The position numbers and the translations under genes are program-made. Source: Myxococcales bacterium (GTDB lineage: Bacteria; Myxococcota_A; Polyangia; Polyangiales; Polyangiaceae). From it: a DNA stretch of 64,000 nucleotides. The notes beneath the pieces are model-generated. The model had not been told where the DNA came from, ran no database searches, and worked only from the letters and a program-made list of their open reading frames with translations. The stretch is taken from positions 248,001 to 312,000 of the forward strand of contig JADJCA010000015.1 in assembly GCA_016703425.1 (NCBI GenBank). The letters run 5' to 3'. Below are positions 31,270 to 40,460 of the stretch, one piece after another. Position 1 is the stretch's first letter, and every line of letters begins with the position of its first letter.

Positions 31270-34200
31270 TCACTCTCGACCGGGAGCGATGCCGATGATG
31301 GCCCCCGCGGCGCCTGCGCGCATCAAGCTGTTCGCGGAGATGGGTCGGCCCGTGCTGAGGTCGTAGACGCTGCGGGCGCTGGTGGAGATGCGCATGTCGA
31401 CGCGCTGAGCCTGTTCGGAAAGCCCAGCCCGCGCACCGCTCATCCGCTGCGTTCCGGTGATGTGGATTTCCGTAAATCCTTGGCCACGGGCCATCCCTTG
31501 GATGTCCCGCAGCACCCGCATCCCCTCTCGCGTCGCGAGGGGGTGCGTCTCCTCACCAGCGCGATACACCATGAGGTTGTGGAGAACGAGCGTGGTGCCA
31601 TCCGCGCGAACGGACATGACCGCGACGTTGATCGTCCCCGCGGGCGTCTGCCACTGGCGGAAGAACGGTTCGCCATCCTGGAACATGCGGGTCATCTCAT
31701 GGTTGAACAGCTGCGCGAACGCGCCCGACATCGCGCCGTTCTCGAAGCTTCCGCCAGAGACCTTGCTCGCGGCTCCCGAGATCGCCGCCGACAGCGCGAC
31801 CCGCTCGAAGACGCTATCGCCCACATCGATGAGACGCTCGGTACCGCCGTGCACGAAGCCGGAGATGAACCCGTGCACGAAGCTTCCGCCGGAGAGGGCG
31901 TCGCGTGCGCCGGAGACGAGCCCGTGGGTGACCGACTTGAACGCGGTTCGCACGAAGCTGTCCTCGATGCCAGTACCAGCGACGCCGATGCCGGCGGTGA
32001 TCGCGCCAGTCAGTGCACCTATCAACGCTCCTTTCACGCCGCCGGTGATACCGCCCATGATGGCGCCGCTCGCCGCAGCCACTACGACGGGCTGCCATAT
32101 CGTGCCGGCGATGGCGGGCAACAGATACGGAGCCACCCACGCCACCACGGCAGTCACGACGACCGCGACGACGATCTTCACGATGGTGCGAATGGCCTTC
32201 CACATCTTCTTGAAGAAGTGCCCGCTCGGATCGATGACGCTGATCGGATTGTTGCCTCCGTAGACGTAGCGGTTGATGCCGTTCACGTCGCTCGTCGACT
32301 GCACGATGAGGTCGGCCGACAAGAATCGCCCGAGCATGGGGTCGTAGACGCGAGCGCCCATGAAGACGAGGTCGAGATCGTCGAGCATCTGGTGCCCGGT
32401 GAAGCCCTTGTCGATGACCTTTCCCGCGAGGAGGTTGCCCGGGTCGTCGGTTCCGATCGTGAAGCGGCGCTTTCCGTGCGCGTCGTAAGAGAGACGCTGC
32501 CGAACGACCTGCGAGCTGCTCAGGACGACACTGGTCGAGCCGAGGTGATCGTGGAGGAGTGTCGTGGTGCTGCTCGTCTCGGTGGTCGCTCCCGCGGCAA
32601 CGGTGCCGGTGTGGACAGCGCGGACGAGGCCGCCGACCTTGATGAACGTCCGCCGTTCGCGCGAGCCGTTGGCGTTGACGAGGAGCTCGAAGTCGTCGCC
32701 GAAGAACCGCAGACCTGCGTTCGACCGCTGGACCGCGAGACCGTTCGTGTCGTCGTAGACGAACTCGACGTAGCGCGTGCCCTGATCGATGCGCGAGGGC
32801 TTGTCGAACCCGTTCCAAGTGAACGTCCGTCCGCCACCCGACGTCACGTTGCCGTTGGCGTCGTACGCATACGTCGCGACGGTGGTCGCGCCCTTCTTGA
32901 CGCTCGTCACGAGGTGACCTCGCGTGGCGTCGTACGAGTAGTCGCCGAAGTCGCTCTTGGAGATGATGTTGCCCGCGTCGTCGTAGGCGAGCGTCTTGAC
33001 CGAGGGGCCGCTGACGCGTGTGAGCCGGTCGAGCGCGTCGTATTGGAAGCTCTCCGAGAGACCGGTGACGTTGTCCTTGCGCGACGTGAGGTTTCCCAGC
33101 GCGTCGAACACGAACTCCATGTCTTGCGGCGTCTCGCCCGAGCAGCCGGCGGGAAGGCGCTCGTTGCGCCCGCTGTCGGCGTTGGCGAAGCAGCCGCTCG
33201 CGTCGCGCTTGGTCGACATATTCCACGTCGCCATGTCGGGCGTGCACACCGCCGGCACGCAGGCGAGCCCGTCGGCGCGCGGGGTCTTGATGCTCCGGAG
33301 CTGACCGCTCGTTGGATCGAACGTGCGGTACGTCGTGAGGCCGTTGTCGAGGCGCTCTTGAAGGATGTTGCCCGACGCGTCGGCGGCGTCGGCGCGCCAG
33401 AAGAGACGCCCGGTCGCGGTCGACAGGCGCGCCTCAACGACCCGTCCCTGCGCGTCGTACACCGGGAAGAGCTTGATGCCCTCGGTCGAAAGCGTGCCTG
33501 GGTAGACGAACAGCGAGACGCGCGGGCCGCTATACGTCCGCGCCCAACGGAGCGAGGTCCCCTCGGCCGTCTTGGTCTCGCTGGTGACCCGACCGAGGCT
33601 GTCGTAGCCAAGCACGCGGCTCGTCGAGGCGGCCATCGCGCCGGCCTTGAGCTCGCTGACCGATGCGCTGGCGAGGGCGCCTTTGATGGTCTTGGCGCCC
33701 GAAACGGCCGTGTCGAACGTGAACGAGCTCTCGCGCACCAGCGTGCCCGCCGCGTTGTACTCCTTGCGGTTCGTGACGCGATCGAGCGCGTCGAGCACGA
33801 AGTCGATGCGCTGGCCTTTGGCGTCGACCTCGCGCGTGACACGACCGAAGCCGTCGACCATGAACGTGCGGGTGCCCGCGTTCGGCTCCGTGATCGAGGT
33901 GCGGCGGCCGCGGCGGTCGTACGCGATCGTCGTGCGTATGCCCGTCGGATCGGTGGAGGAGACGAGCTGGCCGTGCGCGTCGTACGCATGGGTGAGCGTG
34001 AGCGTCCGGCCGCCGGTGACCTCGGCGACGGTGCGCGACTTGCCGTCGACGGTCTCGGTCTTGGTCTTCACGCGGCCGAGCGGATCGGTCTCGGCGACGG
34101 TTCGCCCTTGGTGCGCGAACAGCACCACCTTGCCGTCGGGGGACGTCGCGGAGAGCTCGCGACCGAGCGCGTCGTACGTGAACACGTGATCGTATCGGGT

Positions 34201-35952
34201 CTCGCCCGTGAAGTACGGCCGGGACTCACGCAGTTTTAGGCCACTCGCGCCGTACGCCGTGTCTACGTGCACGAGGCGCCCGCCGAACCCGTCGGTGGTC
34301 TTGCGGAGCGTGCGACCGAGGGCGTCGGTCACGGCGCGCGTCGTGCCGCTGTGGCTCGTGACCGTACGCGTGACGAGCGCCGCGCCGGCCGCATCACCTG
34401 CGCCCGGACCTTCGATGTAGATCGCGCTGACATGGCCGTCGGCCGTGGACTCGCCGATCTTGCGACCGAGCGGATCGTAGACGAACGTCCGGACCGCGCC
34501 GTTCGGATCGGTCAGGCGCGTCGGCGTTCCGAAGCGCGCATCGTTCACGTAGGTCGTGAGATGGCCGAGCGCGTTGGTCTCCTCGACGACAAAGCGACCG
34601 TTCGCATCGAACTTCCGCGACTGGGTGCGCGAGAGCGCGCCCGCGGTCTCGGTGGATGACACGCGATTACCGAACAGATCGTAGCCGTGCGTGGTGACCT
34701 GACGAAGCGACGCGTCGTCGGGCTCGATGGTCTCCGACGCTAGCAATCCGTTGCCCACCTGATAGGTGAACGCCGAGGTACGTGTTTCGGTCGGAGCGCC
34801 GGTTCGCGACTTGGTCACGGTCGCGCGCGTGAGGCGACCCAAGATCCAGCTCGCGGTGTCGTGCACGTAGGTGTTGGTCGTGGTCGAGGCCACGACCTCG
34901 CTCGTGTCACCCGAGGCGCGGCGCGTCTCGACGGAGACCGTGCCGGGGAACCCGAATGCGTAACCACCGTAAGACGTGCGCACGTATCGCGCGGGGCTCC
35001 CATCGAGTTCGCTGACCCACTCTTGGGTCTGTGTGCGCGTGAGGACGAACGGCGCAGCGCCGGTCCATGCGGTCTGGTGCTCGGTCGCGCGGACGAGCAC
35101 GCCACCGACGTAGAGGCCCTCCCACGCTTCGGTCCCCGTGACGGGAAAGCCTCCATGGAACGTCTTGACCGTCACGTGCCCGGTCGAGTGATCGGTGGAG
35201 GTGACCTTGTGGAAGCCCAAGAAGCCCCGCCCGTTCGGGTCGATGTTGCCGCCCTCGTAGTTGTACGAGACGGCGCGAAGCCCACCGACGCCGTTGCTCG
35301 ATCGCACCTGCTTGACGACCTCGATGTCACGGCCGACGGGGCTGAGCGCGTACTCGGTCGCGCGTGAGTAGAGCGGATCGCCATCGGTGATGACCGCGTA
35401 GTCGAGCTGGTGCTCTTGGCCGATGCCGTCGTTGATCTTGACGACGACGTCACTGGCGCGGCCCTGGGCGACGTTGACCCAGAAGCTTCCGCTGGCGTCG
35501 ACCTCGATGACGTCGAGGAGGCCGTCGCCGTTCACGTCGGCCGGAATGGGCGTCGCGGGCGCGTAGCAGTGCACCGCGCGCACCATGCCCACGTACGCGA
35601 CGTATTGGTTCCCATGGCAGTCGCTCCCTGCCGGGACGGCAAAATCACAGCGCGCGTCGTGGAGCTGGCTGTTGTGCACCGGCGACCATCCACCGTTCGC
35701 GCGGTACTGCGAGCTTTGGAGCCACGCTCCTGCCGACGGGCTCATCGTGCAGCCGCCAGCGTTGCACCATTGCGTGTCGCAGATGGTGCCGTTGCCGCAG
35801 CAATAGCTGCCCCCGCCCTCTCCGCCGGAGTCACACCACGCGTTGCACTCCTCGCGGCAGTTCACCTGCGAGGGCGTGTAGTCCATCGAGGGTTCCATGG
35901 CTCGCTGCCACCCCACCCGTTGCTCCTCCAGATCTGCGGCGTGTTGCTGCAC
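31270..35952 (-). CDS. Rhs/YD-repeat polymorphic toxin, C-terminal portion of a frameshifted gene
   Basis: About 1550 codons continuing the protein encoded at 35862-38105. A Cys-rich region (ECNAWCDSGGEGGG) is followed by a TcdB-type middle domain and dozens of YD repeats (such as YDPLGRKIGESTADGHVSA and YDALDRLTRV). The Rhs core-closing motif is MLGRFLSADLIVQSTSDVNG, then RYVYGGNNPISVIDPSGH. After this, a Gly/Ala hydrophobic pre-toxin region with GGSFENGA-type repeats leads to a 130-residue C-terminal tip that I cannot assign to a toxin class. The core encapsulates and releases the tip. An intact junction with the N-terminal part would require one indel near 35885. DUF2750 immunity lies directly downstream. 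Confidence 0.85.
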   Translation of the reverse strand: MQQHAADLEEQRVGWQRAMEPSMDYTPSQVNCREECNAWCDSGGEGGGSYCCGNGTICDTQWCNAGGCTMSPSAGAWLQSSQYRANGGWSPVHNSQLHDARCDFAVPAGSDCHGNQYVAYVGMVRAVHCYAPATPIPADVNGDGLLDVIEVDASGSFWVNVAQGRASDVVVKINDGIGQEHQLDYAVITDGDPLYSRATEYALSPVGRDIEVVKQVRSSNGVGGLRAVSYNYEGGNIDPNGRGFLGFHKVTSTDHSTGHVTVKTFHGGFPVTGTEAWEGLYVGGVLVRATEHQTAWTGAAPFVLTRTQTQEWVSELDGSPARYVRTSYGGYAFGFPGTVSVETRRASGDTSEVVASTTTNTYVHDTASWILGRLTRATVTKSRTGAPTETRTSAFTYQVGNGLLASETIEPDDASLRQVTTHGYDLFGNRVSSTETAGALSRTQSRKFDANGRFVVEETNALGHLTTYVNDARFGTPTRLTDPNGAVRTFVYDPLGRKIGESTADGHVSAIYIEGPGAGDAAGAALVTRTVTSHSGTTRAVTDALGRTLRKTTDGFGGRLVHVDTAYGASGLKLRESRPYFTGETRYDHVFTYDALGRELSATSPDGKVVLFAHQGRTVAETDPLGRVKTKTETVDGKSRTVAEVTGGRTLTLTHAYDAHGQLVSSTDPTGIRTTIAYDRRGRRTSITEPNAGTRTFMVDGFGRVTREVDAKGQRIDFVLDALDRVTNRKEYNAAGTLVRESSFTFDTAVSGAKTIKGALASASVSELKAGAMAASTSRVLGYDSLGRVTSETKTAEGTSLRWARTYSGPRVSLFVYPGTLSTEGIKLFPVYDAQGRVVEARLSTATGRLFWRADAADASGNILQERLDNGLTTYRTFDPTSGQLRSIKTPRADGLACVPAVCTPDMATWNMSTKRDASGCFANADSGRNERLPAGCSGETPQDMEFVFDALGNLTSRKDNVTGLSESFQYDALDRLTRVSGPSVKTLAYDDAGNIISKSDFGDYSYDATRGHLVTSVKKGATTVATYAYDANGNVTSGGGRTFTWNGFDKPSRIDQGTRYVEFVYDDTNGLAVQRSNAGLRFFGDDFELLVNANGSRERRTFIKVGGLVRAVHTGTVAAGATTETSSTTTLLHDHLGSTSVVLSSSQVVRQRLSYDAHGKRRFTIGTDDPGNLLAGKVIDKGFTGHQMLDDLDLVFMGARVYDPMLGRFLSADLIVQSTSDVNGINRYVYGGNNPISVIDPSGHFFKKMWKAIRTIVKIVVAVVVTAVVAWVAPYLLPAIAGTIWQPVVVAAASGAIMGGITGGVKGALIGALTGAITAGIGVAGTGIEDSFVRTAFKSVTHGLVSGARDALSGGSFVHGFISGFVHGGTERLIDVGDSVFERVALSAAISGAASKVSGGSFENGAMSGAFAQLFNHEMTRMFQDGEPFFRQWQTPAGTINVAVMSVRADGTTLVLHNLMVYRAGEETHPLATREGMRVLRDIQGMARGQGFTEIHITGTQRMSGARAGLSEQAQRVDMRISTSARSVYDLSTGRPISANSLMRAGAAGAIIGIAPGRE

Positions 35953-38105
35953 TCGGAGTAGCAGGACTGTCCGCCCCCCTCGCCGCCCGTGTCGTAACAG
36001 TGGTTACTGTGGCTTGGGGCCATGCCGTCGACGTTGCCCCAGCGGTGACCGCACTCGAAGCCCGCGTTCGCGGGGGGATAGCCGAGCTCCTGACACGTGC
36101 TCGCCTCCCAGTAGAGATCGCCACCGCCGTTCAGCAAGGCGCCGGTCGGCGTGAGCCAAGTCGAATCGAGTCGAAACTGCTTGTTTGGCGCGGCGTGCGC
36201 CCCGTACCACACGCTCCACGAGGGCATGTGGTCGAAGCCGGTGCTTTGCGGCAGCGCGAAGCCCGCGCGAATGACCCCTTCCGAGTAGCCGAGCACGTCT
36301 GCTTTGCCGTCGCCGTTGAGGTCGACCAACACGTCTTGCGCGCCGAAGATGCCGTACGAGTTGGCGTAGACGAGCTTGTCACCCGCCGACCAGTACACTT
36401 GGTACTGGCCACCCGCGTCGCGCACGACGACGTCGGTCGTCCCATCGCCGTTCACGTCCGTGAACTGGCGTGTGCCCGCAAGCAACGTGCCCCACCAGAC
36501 CTCCGGATCGAACCCGCCACCGTTCGCGCGGCGCACGAACACTTGATGGTCGCGGATCTCCATCATGTCGGAGCGGCCGTCCGCGTCGAAGTCACCAAAC
36601 GACACATCACCGCTGATCGGCATCGAGGCGAGATAACCGAAGCCTCCGCCCGTCGAGTACCAGACGTGCACCCAGCCAGGCTGGCGGTCGACGAGGTCGG
36701 CCTTGCCGTCACCGTTGATGTCCGTCGCGTGAACGCTGCCAAACAGATCGGCGCGTTGACCCCAGGTTTGACGGGGCCCGAAGCCGCTGCCGTTCGAGAG
36801 CCAAACGAAGGCTTGCCCGTCGGTCCACATGGTCAAGAGGTCGCTCTTGCCGTCGCCGTTGAAGTCCGCGACGACCGGCATGCGCTGGGGCGGCATGTCC
36901 CAGACCTTCTCTTGCCAGCCCGTGAAGCTCGTCCCGTTCGAGTAGTTGACCCACCCGCGCCAGTCGCCGTTCCACCAGGTGAACAGATCCGTCTTGCCGT
37001 CGCCGTTGAAGTCACCGGGCACGAGGCCACCTTGGCCGCCACCGCCGAAATATCGCCGGTCGTAGGAGAACGACGGCGCCGACCAGGTGAAGCGCGTCGG
37101 CGCGTAACACACGTCGCCGGCGCCGCACTCCGTCACGGTGACGAGTCGGCTCCGTCCGCCGGCTGCGCCCGCGTCGTAGGCGAACTTGTATTTGCGGGCG
37201 ACGCTCGTGCCGTCGCGCGAGGCGATCTGGGTCACGCGTCGATGCGGCCGGAAGAAGTTCCCGGACTGGAACACCGTCTTCACGTCCGGCCGCGTGTCGT
37301 AGTTGAACTCGATGCTCTGGCCGGTGCGCACGCCGTTCGCGCCGAACGAGTGGATCCACGACGGCGTCGCGGTGCTCGAGCCGTTGTGCTCGTTGTAGAC
37401 GACGTCGTAGCCGTTGCCGACGCGGTCGCTTACGCGATTGACGAGCCAGCGGTGCACCTGGGCCGCTTGCCATTTCTCGACCCGCGAGTCCTCGGTCGCG
37501 CCGTATTGGAGGTACCGACCGTCGCGCGTCCACACGTCGAAGGCGACGGGACCCCCGTTTGCGGCGCCGCGCGAGACGATCCGCGAGAACGACTCCACCT
37601 CCGTGCGGTACTCGGTGCCGTCGCCGCCGTAGGCGCCGCTGATCGCGACGAGGCGTTGTCCGTCCAGACAGAAGCGGTCGTTGTAATCCCACCGCAACGA
37701 GTCGGGTGCACCATCCTGCGCGGTCGTCTTGTTGCAGCGCGTGATGCCTGAAAGTCCCGAGAGCGAGAAGCCCACGCCGAACACGCCATCGGCGCCGTCG
37801 TGCATGTACTCGAGCGAGAGCGTCGGTGTCATGCCGCCCGGCCCCTGCGTGATGGCGAGCGGAACCGAGTAGCGCGCTTGTCCGAGACGCGTCACGTTCA
37901 GCGAGCCCTGCATCGTGCCTGCGACCTGCGTGTTCGCAAGGGGTTGGCTGTCGCTGGCCGTCAGGCCTTGCGATGTGACGCCGAGGTCGACGACTTCACC
38001 GGCGCCGCCTCCCTCCCCTTCGTCCGAAGAGCCTCCACATGCGATCCCAGCGATCGCGACACCCAAACCGACCAACCACGACCGAACCGACAGCGCTTGG
38101 GGCAT
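35862..38105 (-). CDS. SpvB/FG-GAP N-terminal portion of the Rhs-type surface lipoprotein
   Basis: The 747-residue frame begins with a lipoprotein signal (LVGLGVAIAGIAC). The SpvB signature follows: YSVPLAITQGPGGMTPTLSL, DGADGVFGVGFSLSGLSG, with ITRC. Seven or so FG-GAP/VCBS units come next (GDFNGDGKTDLFTW, ADFNGDGKSDLLTM, TDVNGDGTTDVVVR), Ca-binding blades of a propeller. The frame stops at 35862 after SEPWNP, while a second frame continues with MDYTPSQVNCREEC. Both halves share the Cys/Gly motif DTGGEGGG and DSGGEGGG across the break, showing one original protein of about 2290 residues. This plan is that of TcB/TcC-like and myxobacterial SpvB-Rhs proteins on the cell surface. Confidence 0.85.
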   Translation of the reverse strand: MPQALSVRSWLVGLGVAIAGIACGGSSDEGEGGGAGEVVDLGVTSQGLTASDSQPLANTQVAGTMQGSLNVTRLGQARYSVPLAITQGPGGMTPTLSLEYMHDGADGVFGVGFSLSGLSGITRCNKTTAQDGAPDSLRWDYNDRFCLDGQRLVAISGAYGGDGTEYRTEVESFSRIVSRGAANGGPVAFDVWTRDGRYLQYGATEDSRVEKWQAAQVHRWLVNRVSDRVGNGYDVVYNEHNGSSTATPSWIHSFGANGVRTGQSIEFNYDTRPDVKTVFQSGNFFRPHRRVTQIASRDGTSVARKYKFAYDAGAAGGRSRLVTVTECGAGDVCYAPTRFTWSAPSFSYDRRYFGGGGQGGLVPGDFNGDGKTDLFTWWNGDWRGWVNYSNGTSFTGWQEKVWDMPPQRMPVVADFNGDGKSDLLTMWTDGQAFVWLSNGSGFGPRQTWGQRADLFGSVHATDINGDGKADLVDRQPGWVHVWYSTGGGFGYLASMPISGDVSFGDFDADGRSDMMEIRDHQVFVRRANGGGFDPEVWWGTLLAGTRQFTDVNGDGTTDVVVRDAGGQYQVYWSAGDKLVYANSYGIFGAQDVLVDLNGDGKADVLGYSEGVIRAGFALPQSTGFDHMPSWSVWYGAHAAPNKQFRLDSTWLTPTGALLNGGGDLYWEASTCQELGYPPANAGFECGHRWGNVDGMAPSHSNHCYDTGGEGGGQSCYSECSNTPQIWRSNGWGGSEPWNPRWTTRPRR

Positions 38106-38474
38106 GGCTGCGCCCGAGCAAGGCCGATTCCATCAGACCCTGGTGGTTGCTGGCCGTGTGCCTACGAAATTCCCGCACCGAGAGCGTGGGTACGTGAAAA
38201 CGCAGCGTGGATGCTCGAGTCGATCGTGGATGCAAGCACCGTCCCCTTGCGGCAATCAGCCCGTCGCAACGGGCTGGTTGCCCTGGTACCGCCGGCGAGC
38301 GACGCGCGTGCCCGCGCAAGCAGCCGAGACTCCTCCTCGTTCAGCGGCTCCCCGATCGGAGCGCTCAGGGCGGTTACAAACCAGCCGAGTGATCGACCGT
38401 CGGGACGTGACCATCCTGCCTCGGCAAGTGACGGATTGCCGCTCGTCACGTCGTCGGCAAGAACACGCTCCCGT
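38106..38474. other. 369-bp gap with a degenerate dispersed-repeat phrase
   Basis: No supported gene. CAGCCGAGTGATCGACC near 38382-38400 is identical to a phrase in the hairpin repeat at 54199-54217. The promoter of the SpvB-Rhs gene should lie next to 38105. Confidence 0.4.
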
Positions 38475-39278
38475 TCATCTCGCGAGCACGATCCCGTACG
38501 ACGAGAACAACGCGACGATCTCCTCGAGGCCACGCGCCTCCTCCCACCGGAAGGTGACACGAGGGGTCGCCACGAGCTCCCACCCCTCCGCCACGAGGGC
38601 GTCGAGCACGACCTTCGAGCGCATCACGGTGTCGGCGCGGAGCCACTGGAAACGCAACGCGGACGTCCACGACGCGCGCGTGTGCGCGGCGGGCACCGTT
38701 TGGATCGAGACGATGAGCCCGGCGTCTTCGACGTAGAACTTCGACATACCGTCGGCCCCGAAGAGTCGGATCGAGCCAGGGAGAGCAAGCGCGTCGTGCT
38801 CAGGTCCATTCGCGGCGACATCGCTGACCAAGAGAGTAGGCCCGGCGGGCACGAAGTAGGGCACCTGGAGGTCGTGCATCCACTCCTGAAGTAGCCCGAA
38901 TACGTCCGCCGCCACGATGGACGTCTCGTCGAGGTCGAAGGTCCGCGGGATAAGACGGATCGAGGACTCTCCTCCGCGCGCGAGATCCTTTGCCGACCAC
39001 CCCCAATAATGTCCATCATCGCGCATGGCGAAGACGAGCATGTCGGCGAGCTCGCCCTTGACGAATTCCCCACCGAGGAGGCTGCCATACGTCTGGAGGT
39101 AGTTCGGCAGAAGTAGCCAACACGAGCTGCCGACGGTCCCTCGTCCCAGCCTGCCCAGCGCTTCGCGATAGCTCGCCGGCAGGCGCACACCGAGCTTGGC
39201 CTCCGCCTCACGGAACACGGCCTCGGACGGGACGTCCTTCGGATCGCCCAGCATCAACATGTCCGCGAGTCGCATCAT
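38475..39278 (-). CDS. SMI1/KNR4 (SUKH) family protein
   Basis: A 267-residue soluble protein. The SUKH core is seen at residues about 20-60 (FREAEAKLGVRLPASYREAL, then GRGTVGSSCWLLLPNY) and continues with FAMRDDGHYWGWSAKD. A C-terminal 100-residue domain of beta/alpha type follows. SUKH proteins are common immunity proteins of polymorphic toxins, and this gene lies just upstream of the Rhs gene on the same strand. A house-keeping SUKH role is possible. Confidence 0.75.
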   Translation of the reverse strand: MMRLADMLMLGDPKDVPSEAVFREAEAKLGVRLPASYREALGRLGRGTVGSSCWLLLPNYLQTYGSLLGGEFVKGELADMLVFAMRDDGHYWGWSAKDLARGGESSIRLIPRTFDLDETSIVAADVFGLLQEWMHDLQVPYFVPAGPTLLVSDVAANGPEHDALALPGSIRLFGADGMSKFYVEDAGLIVSIQTVPAAHTRASWTSALRFQWLRADTVMRSKVVLDALVAEGWELVATPRVTFRWEEARGLEEIVALFSSYGIVLAR

Positions 39279-39346
39279 CGGCGCGCCAGGATAGCGCGGA
39301 GCGGCATACGCGCCCGTCGGTCAACACCGCCCAGCACCTCGCCGCG

Positions 39347-39553
39347 ATGCAGCGCCAGCATCCTGACGAGGCCATGCACTACAAGTTCGCCACGCCCGAG
39401 TGGAAGTACGAGGCTACCGGCGCGGACGCGGCGTTCCGTGCGATCTGCTTGAAGGTCCGCACGCAGGCGCTCGCCTTCGAAGGCGTGTCGAAGGCCAATG
39501 CGAAGACGCTAGGTCCTGAACGACGACGCGCCCACCTCGCAGGCGCACGGTGA
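39347..39553 (+). CDS. Small hypothetical ORF
   Basis: A 68-residue frame (MHYKFATPEWKYEATGADAA near the start) with no recognised family. Its composition is plausible for protein, but it has no clear ribosome binding site. It could be a fragment. Confidence 0.25.
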   Translation: MQRQHPDEAMHYKFATPEWKYEATGADAAFRAICLKVRTQALAFEGVSKANAKTLGPERRRAHLAGAR

Positions 39554-39685
39554 AGCGTGTCGTACTTCGCAACGCGAGGGCCGGGTTGAAGAGGGCATGA
39601 GCCTCGTGAAGCGAGCCGTCGGACGTTCCTCGAGGAAGCTCCGGCGGGCGAGCGGAGGAAGGTGCTGCCGCGCTCTTGGTCCGCG

Positions 39686-40217
39686 TCAGTACGTCGTGCA
39701 GGACGGAGTGGTTCCGGCGCCGCGGCCGTACGACGGCTGGGCGTAGATGTACGCGTCGATACGGCAGGTGCAGCCGTCGTTCTTGTAGCCCGCGGGGCAC
39801 TTTGTTGCAGTCCGAGTCCACGCCACACTTGTTGTACCAGGGGCAGGAGCTCGTATCGGCCGAGATGATCTTCGAGTTGCGCTGACAGAACCAGCCGGTG
39901 TCGGTGAAGCCTGACTCGCAGTTCCTCCAACAGACCGGGCCCTCGCCACGGTAGCCCGCCGCGCACCTCGGGTAGCAGAGGCCGGCCTGGTACTCCTCGC
40001 CCGCGGGACACGCGCAGTTGTTGCCCGTGGCCTGCGGCGCGATCGTATCGGTCTCGACCGTCGGCATATTGCCTTCCGAGTCTGAACCTTCGACCGTCGA
40101 CGCGCTCGGATCGTCGGAGCCGTCCGCGGCGGCGCAGCCAACCGCGAGGGCGAGGAGGCCGGCGACGGGAACGGCGAAGCGGAGAAGCGAGAGGACCGAG
40201 CGGCTTTGGGATGACAT
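39686..40217 (-). pseudogene. Cys-rich lipoprotein, frameshifted
   Basis: From the ATG at 40217 (AGGAGC ribosome binding site) a lipoprotein signal ends LLALAVGC. A disordered Asp/Ser/Thr region and an EGF-like Cys array follow (CACPAGEEYQAGLCYPRC, CWRNCESGFTDTGWFCQRNS). After VDSDCNK the frame breaks at an AACAAAG run near 39805. The array resumes one base shifted as KCPAGYKNDGCTCRIDAYIY and ends at 39686. A one-base insertion explains it. The product would be a secreted, disulfide-rich surface lipoprotein of about 176 residues. Confidence 0.6.
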
Positions 40218-40460
40218 GAGACGGGCTCCTTGGTGGTGGATGCGGACGTCTCGATGGTTTGCATCATCCGAGCCAGGCATTGCAGACGCGCGTGCCCACG
40301 AATTCCGCGCAGTTGGCCGCGTGCGTATGGGCGTCCGTATCGGATGCACCCGCTGATACACCCGATACACGGGCGGTACAGTCCGCGTGGAGCGGACCGC
40401 CCAAGGTGGGAGCTGGCGTTTCGGAGCCCGCCACGTTCGAGTCATCGATACGCTGCGCTC

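Noticed and set aside
31270..34239. Very long plus-strand open frame (30757-34239) opposite the Rhs gene
   Set aside because: Its sequence is Arg/Val/Glu-rich with no motifs. It is the antisense shadow of the YD repeats.
36000..37751. 583-codon plus-strand frame opposite the SpvB half
   Set aside because: It is low-complexity Arg/Val/Ala with no motif, opposite a clear SpvB/FG-GAP protein.
40018..40356. 112-codon plus-strand frame upstream of the glycine-rich gene
   Set aside because: It lies antisense to the Cys-rich lipoprotein signal region and lacks any motif.
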